The translations under genes and the position numbers were made by a program. From Polynucleobacter sp. (GTDB taxonomy: Bacteria; Pseudomonadota; Gammaproteobacteria; Burkholderiales; Burkholderiaceae): a stretch of DNA of 8,350 nt. Where the stretch lies: contig JALRCP010000039.1 in the NCBI GenBank assembly GCA_023257325.1, positions 1 through 8,350 on the forward strand, read 5' to 3'. The notes under the pieces were generated by a model, which ran no database searches, had not been told where the DNA came from, and saw only the letters and a program-made list of their open reading frames with translations. Below are positions 5,710 through 8,350 of the stretch, in pieces (positions within the stretch are counted from its first letter, which is position 1; every line of letters begins with the position of its first letter).

Positions 5710-7338
5710 AAGTAGTTCTTGTCGGTACATCTCTTGAATCTGTCTTGCACGAGCCTCAATCTCAGATGCTTGATAAAAATCTGCGTCGCCTGCCGTCTTA
5801 GCTAAACGCATTTGCTCAATTGCGGCAATCCAGGCACCATCAGCCACATACTTTTCAGCCAAGGTGGCATGCTGCAAGGCTCTTTTGCCTGACTGCGCAT
5901 AAGCTTTAGACAACAAATCCCACCAAATTGGATTTTCTGGTTGGCTCCTAGATTGTGCCTTTAACCAAGCAATGGCTTGGTCATATTGACGAGTTTTTAA
6001 TTGGCCTTCAATCATCAATAAATTGAACGCCCTAGAATTAGGATGTGTGGCTCTTACTTGAGACAAGTGCTTTAAGCCTTGTTCATGCTGCGACTTGGCG
6101 TACAAAATATCAATCGCAGTTGCCTCAATTGATAAGCTCGAGCGCTGAATGGGTGAACCTTGAGAGCTTAAGGTTTGAAGTAACACCCTACTTTTTTGCA
6201 AATAATTTTCGGCATCCACAATGCGCTGCTGCTTTAAACTCAACAACGCCAAACCATAATTTCCTTCTAACTGTTTAGCTGGTTCAGATTTTCTGGCCAA
6301 GCTTTCATAAAACTGCTTTAGCTCAGGATAGTTACTAGAGCTTGTTGTTTGAATCAAGCGTGCACGCGCTTTCAGTAAATAAAACTCTGTTGACGAACTC
6401 ACTTTGGGTTTAGCCAACCCACGAACACGATCTTGCATGTCAGCAATACGATCAGTCGTTAGAGGGTGAGTTCTGACATAACCAGGTACACCACTTTCCA
6501 TGATGCTGTTAGCGCGCTGCATTCTTTGAAAGAAGTCTGGCATACCTTGCACATCAAAACCACCCGCTTGAAGAATCTGAAATCCAATACGATCAGCTTC
6601 ACGTTCCGCATCTCTGGAGTAGGACAATTGGTTTTGAATCGCCAAAGCCTGGCCACCCACTGCTAAACCTTGAGCCGCATTGGGGTTTCGACTAGCAGCA
6701 ACTGCAGCCAAAACAATGGATGCCAAGGCAATCATTGAATTGGTTCCTTGCTGACCAAACATCCTAGCAATGTGTTTTTGTGTCACATGACCAATCTCAT
6801 GACCCAACACGGAGGCCAACTCAGATTCTGTTTCAGCTGAAACAATTAATCCTGTGTGAACTCCAATAAAACCACCTGGCAAAGCAAACGCATTGATACT
6901 TTTATCTCTAACACCAAATAATTCAAAGTTAACAGCAAAACTTCCTCGACCTTCTAAACCAGGAACACCTTGTTTTCTGGCGGCATCCACCAACTGTTGG
7001 CCTGTGACATTTAGATAATCATAAAAAACAGGATCCTTGGAGTAATCAGGGTCTCTCCGAATTTCGCGCATGATGCGCTCACCCAACTGACGTTCATCCA
7101 CGGGCGCTAAATCAGAACTCGATGAATCCCCTAAATCGGGTAATACCAATTGAGGTTGTTGGGCACGCTTACTAGGTGGAGCAAACTCTGATTGCGCTTT
7201 AGGAGTTTGCATGGTTCGATTGATATTGTCTTGAGCCAATTGATTGTTGGCTTGAGCAAACAAACAAGCAGGGTAAAAAATCAAAGCGACTGAACTGGCC
7301 AGTGCTTTTTTAGCGAATTGATTGATTTTCAGATTCAT
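5692..7338 (-). CDS. bepA: Periplasmic M48 metalloprotease with TPR-like repeats, BepA/YfgC type
   Basis: Likely a periplasmic zinc protease and chaperone for outer-membrane protein assembly, as E. coli BepA is for BamA and LptD. Residues 1-30 form a signal peptide (basic start, hydrophobic 12-27, probable cleavage after Ala28 or Ala30). A Ser/Pro/Gln-rich linker spans 31-80. The M48 domain has the zinc motif HEIGH (180-184), the glutamate ligand E247 in SRDAEREAD (241-249), and THPLTTDRI (290-298), whose H291 matches the conserved regulatory histidine of BepA. The stretch 201-235 is a hydrophobic and Ala-rich active-site-plug-like segment. Residues 315-540 look helical and TPR-like. At 548 residues it is longer than E. 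coli BepA (about 487), mainly through the linker and repeats. AGGGG almost touches the ATG, an unusually short spacing. The symbol is by family resemblance. Confidence 0.9.
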   Translation of the reverse strand: MNLKINQFAKKALASSVALIFYPACLFAQANNQLAQDNINRTMQTPKAQSEFAPPSKRAQQPQLVLPDLGDSSSSDLAPVDERQLGERIMREIRRDPDYSKDPVFYDYLNVTGQQLVDAARKQGVPGLEGRGSFAVNFELFGVRDKSINAFALPGGFIGVHTGLIVSAETESELASVLGHEIGHVTQKHIARMFGQQGTNSMIALASIVLAAVAASRNPNAAQGLAVGGQALAIQNQLSYSRDAEREADRIGFQILQAGGFDVQGMPDFFQRMQRANSIMESGVPGYVRTHPLTTDRIADMQDRVRGLAKPKVSSSTEFYLLKARARLIQTTSSSNYPELKQFYESLARKSEPAKQLEGNYGLALLSLKQQRIVDAENYLQKSRVLLQTLSSQGSPIQRSSLSIEATAIDILYAKSQHEQGLKHLSQVRATHPNSRAFNLLMIEGQLKTRQYDQAIAWLKAQSRSQPENPIWWDLLSKAYAQSGKRALQHATLAEKYVADGAWIAAIEQMRLAKTAGDADFYQASEIEARARQIQEMYRQELLQKEKR

Positions 7339-7364
7339 ACCCCTAATTATGGTACAAATAACGC
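7339..7364. promoter_or_regulatory. 26-bp divergent gap between the M48 gene and moaC
   Basis: All promoter parts for two divergent genes must fit in or beside this gap. On the minus strand CATAAT (7351-7346) would place the transcript start at about 7339, the base before the M48 ATG. On the plus strand TACAAA (7353-7358), or AATTAT (7345-7350) with TTGATT (7322-7327) 17 bases upstream, would start transcripts 0-8 bases before the moaC ATG. moaC has no Shine-Dalgarno site. Leaderless or nearly leaderless mRNAs are likely, but the box matches are weak. Confidence 0.3.
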
Positions 7365-7841
7365 ATGAACAAACTGACTCATTTTGATGAAACCGGCCAA
7401 GCCCACATGGTTGATGTGGGCCAAAAGGCTAACACTCACCGCATCGCTACCGCTACCGGTAGCATTCAAATGCAAAAAAGCACCTTTGATATGGTCATGT
7501 CAGGCACGCATAAAAAAGGGGATGTGATTGGTATCGCCCGTATTGCGGCTATTCAAGCTACCAAAAAGAGTCCTGATTTAATTCCTTTATGTCACCCCAT
7601 TGCATTGACTAGGGTCGCTGTTGAATTCACCTCTGATGAATCTCAATCTACAATTCATTGCACAGTCACGACCGAGAACATTGGTCAAACCGGTGTTGAA
7701 ATCGAAGCCTTAACGGGTGTTCAAATTGGTTTACTTACCATCTACGACATGTGCAAAGCAGTAGACCGCGGCATGGTCATCAAAGAAGTGAAGCTACTTG
7801 AGAAAAGTGGTGGCAAGTCTGGTACTTGGAAAGCAAAGTAA
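7365..7841 (+). CDS. moaC: Cyclic pyranopterin monophosphate synthase
   Basis: MoaC converts 3',8-cyclo-7,8-dihydro-GTP, made by MoaA, into cyclic pyranopterin monophosphate, the first stable intermediate of molybdenum cofactor synthesis, in the cytoplasm. The 158 residues align without gaps, by recall, with the active-site numbering of E. coli MoaC: K51 (in HKKGDV), H77 (in LCHPI), E112 and E114 (in GVEIEAL), and D128 and K131 (in YDMCKAV). The ending [11 protein letters not shown] is also typical. All key residues are present, so it should be active. No other moa or moe gene lies in the window; the neighbours are a divergent M48 protease and a convergent pilin. The start fits the family N-terminus ([13 protein letters not shown]) although there is no ribosome site. 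It ends in tandem stops TAATAA and a strong terminator. Confidence 0.97.
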   Translation: MNKLTHFDETGQAHMVDVGQKANTHRIATATGSIQMQKSTFDMVMSGTHKKGDVIGIARIAAIQATKKSPDLIPLCHPIALTRVAVEFTSDESQSTIHCTVTTENIGQTGVEIEALTGVQIGLLTIYDMCKAVDRGMVIKEVKLLEKSGGKSGTWKAK

Positions 7842-7861
7842 TAACACCGCGAGGTCTTTTC

Positions 7862-7893
7862 TTAAAAAGGCGAAGTAATCTTCGCCTTTTTAA
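7862..7893. terminator. Bidirectional intrinsic terminator between moaC and pilin gene
   Basis: A perfect 14-bp inverted repeat: arm TTAAAAAGGCGAAG (7862-7875), loop TAAT, arm 7880-7893. The core GGCGAAG/CTTCGCC is followed on either strand by five T and flanked by A-runs, so it can end transcripts of both moaC and the convergent pilin gene. It lies 21 bases after the moaC stop and 9 bases from the pilin stop. Confidence 0.9.
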
Positions 7894-7901
7894 TTCATTC
7901 C

Positions 7902-8350
7902 TTATTTGCAATCACTAGGTTGTAGTTTTGCAGGCAAAGTTGTTGCAGGTGACTTGCATGACCAAATACCTGCCCATGGTTGCTCACCCTTCACACTCAA
8001 ATCCAAAGCTGTGACAGCGTCACTGCCAGCATTGTTGACTGGCACAATGCTCAAAGTGTTAGCACCCTCAGGCGCTACGCTTGATTGATAAGTGATCAAA
8101 ATAGCACCTGATTTTTCAATCTTGATTTCTTTGACACTATTTGTTGTCGTGCTCTTAAAAGTCTCTTCCGTTGCTGTCTGCATATCTGCAGCACCCTTAC
8201 TTGAATAGACCTCAGTGACCGCTAGCTTGGCACCTGCTGCCAAACTCAAACCTTCGGTCACACGAGTCTTAGCGATGTAGTCTTGATACTTAGGTACGGC
8301 TATCGCTGCCAAAATACCAATGATGGCAATCACTACCATCAACTCAATAA
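7902..8350 (-). CDS. pilA: Type IV pilin major subunit (PilA-like), N-terminus cut by the right edge
   Basis: Structural subunit of type IV pili, made as a prepilin and processed by PilD at the inner membrane. The 148 visible residues begin [24 protein letters not shown], the conserved hydrophobic helix after the prepilin cleavage site. The preceding leader and the Phe/Thr/Leu start of the mature protein lie outside the window. The body is Ala/Thr/Ser-rich. It ends with W127 in PWAGIWSC and a cysteine pair enclosing a small loop ([18 protein letters not shown]), the disulfide D-region typical of beta- and gammaproteobacterial PilA. TTG at 8342 is an internal Leu codon and not a start. Other pseudopilins are less likely given the D-loop and length. 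The gene converges on moaC over a shared terminator. Confidence 0.92.
   Translation of the reverse strand, partial: IELMVVIAIIGILAAIAVPKYQDYIAKTRVTEGLSLAAGAKLAVTEVYSSKGAADMQTATEETFKSTTTNSVKEIKIEKSGAILITYQSSVAPEGANTLSIVPVNNAGSDAVTALDLSVKGEQPWAGIWSCKSPATTLPAKLQPSDCK

Noticed and set aside
6045..6666. Several short frames on both strands inside the M48 gene
   Set aside because: Out-of-frame or antisense shadows of a long conserved gene, without start signals.
7264..7338. Lipoprotein signal in the M48 protein because of Cys25
   Set aside because: The residues before the Cys are Tyr-Pro-Ala, which do not form a lipobox. A standard signal peptide cleaved at Ala28 or Ala30 fits better.
8340..8342. 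TTG as a start codon for the pilin reading frame
   Set aside because: It is an internal Leu codon in the conserved IELMVVIA segment. The frame stays open to the window edge, so the real start is outside.
1..8350. Mobile element, CRISPR array, defence island or novel multi-gene system
   Set aside because: No transposase, integrase, direct repeat array or tRNA attachment site is visible. All long genes belong to known housekeeping or surface families with similar composition.

Overview
The window looks like ordinary core chromosome of a betaproteobacterium of the order Burkholderiales. Base composition is moderate (GC in the mid-40s by eye, not computed). The IlvE and MoaC sequences, the ilvE / CHCC zinc-finger / heptosyltransferase cluster and the type IV pilin all suit a Polynucleobacter-like member of the Burkholderiaceae. 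The genus is an inference from sequence style, not a database result. There is no tRNA, rRNA, CRISPR array, insertion sequence or prophage. Every long reading frame belongs to a recognisable family.

Left part (1-2942, all on the minus strand, so transcription runs right to left). The order of transcription is azlC, azlD, pgk, pykA. azlC and azlD overlap by ATGA and form a two-subunit branched-chain amino acid exporter. After a 66-bp gap come pgk and pykA, which overlap by one base (TAATG). They encode the two ATP-forming kinases of lower glycolysis. pykA runs off the left edge after 208 codons.

Centre (2943-5675). A 128-bp divergent control region separates azlC from ilvE. It holds two back-to-back sigma70-like promoters whose -35 boxes meet at one base. 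A possible 8-residue leader frame ends on the azlC start codon. To the right run ilvE (branched-chain aminotransferase), a 63-aa CHCC zinc-finger protein, waaF (LPS heptosyltransferase II) and a small NTF2/SnoaL-like protein. Their spacing of 7, 1 and 17 bp makes a single operon likely. IlvE makes the amino acids that AzlCD exports, so the divergent pair makes functional sense.

Right part (5676-8350). A BepA/YfgC-type periplasmic M48 metalloprotease with TPR-like repeats is on the minus strand. It converges on the NTF2-like gene over an A/T-only hairpin. It is divergent from moaC (molybdenum cofactor synthesis) across only 26 bp. moaC ends in tandem stops and a strong bidirectional terminator shared with a convergent type IV pilin gene. 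The pilin gene is cut by the right edge within its N-terminal helix.

I found no new multi-gene system. The points most worth a second look are the azlC leader frame, the shared azlC/ilvE promoter region, the CHCC zinc-finger gene between ilvE and waaF, the A/T-only convergent hairpin and the very short M48/moaC gap.
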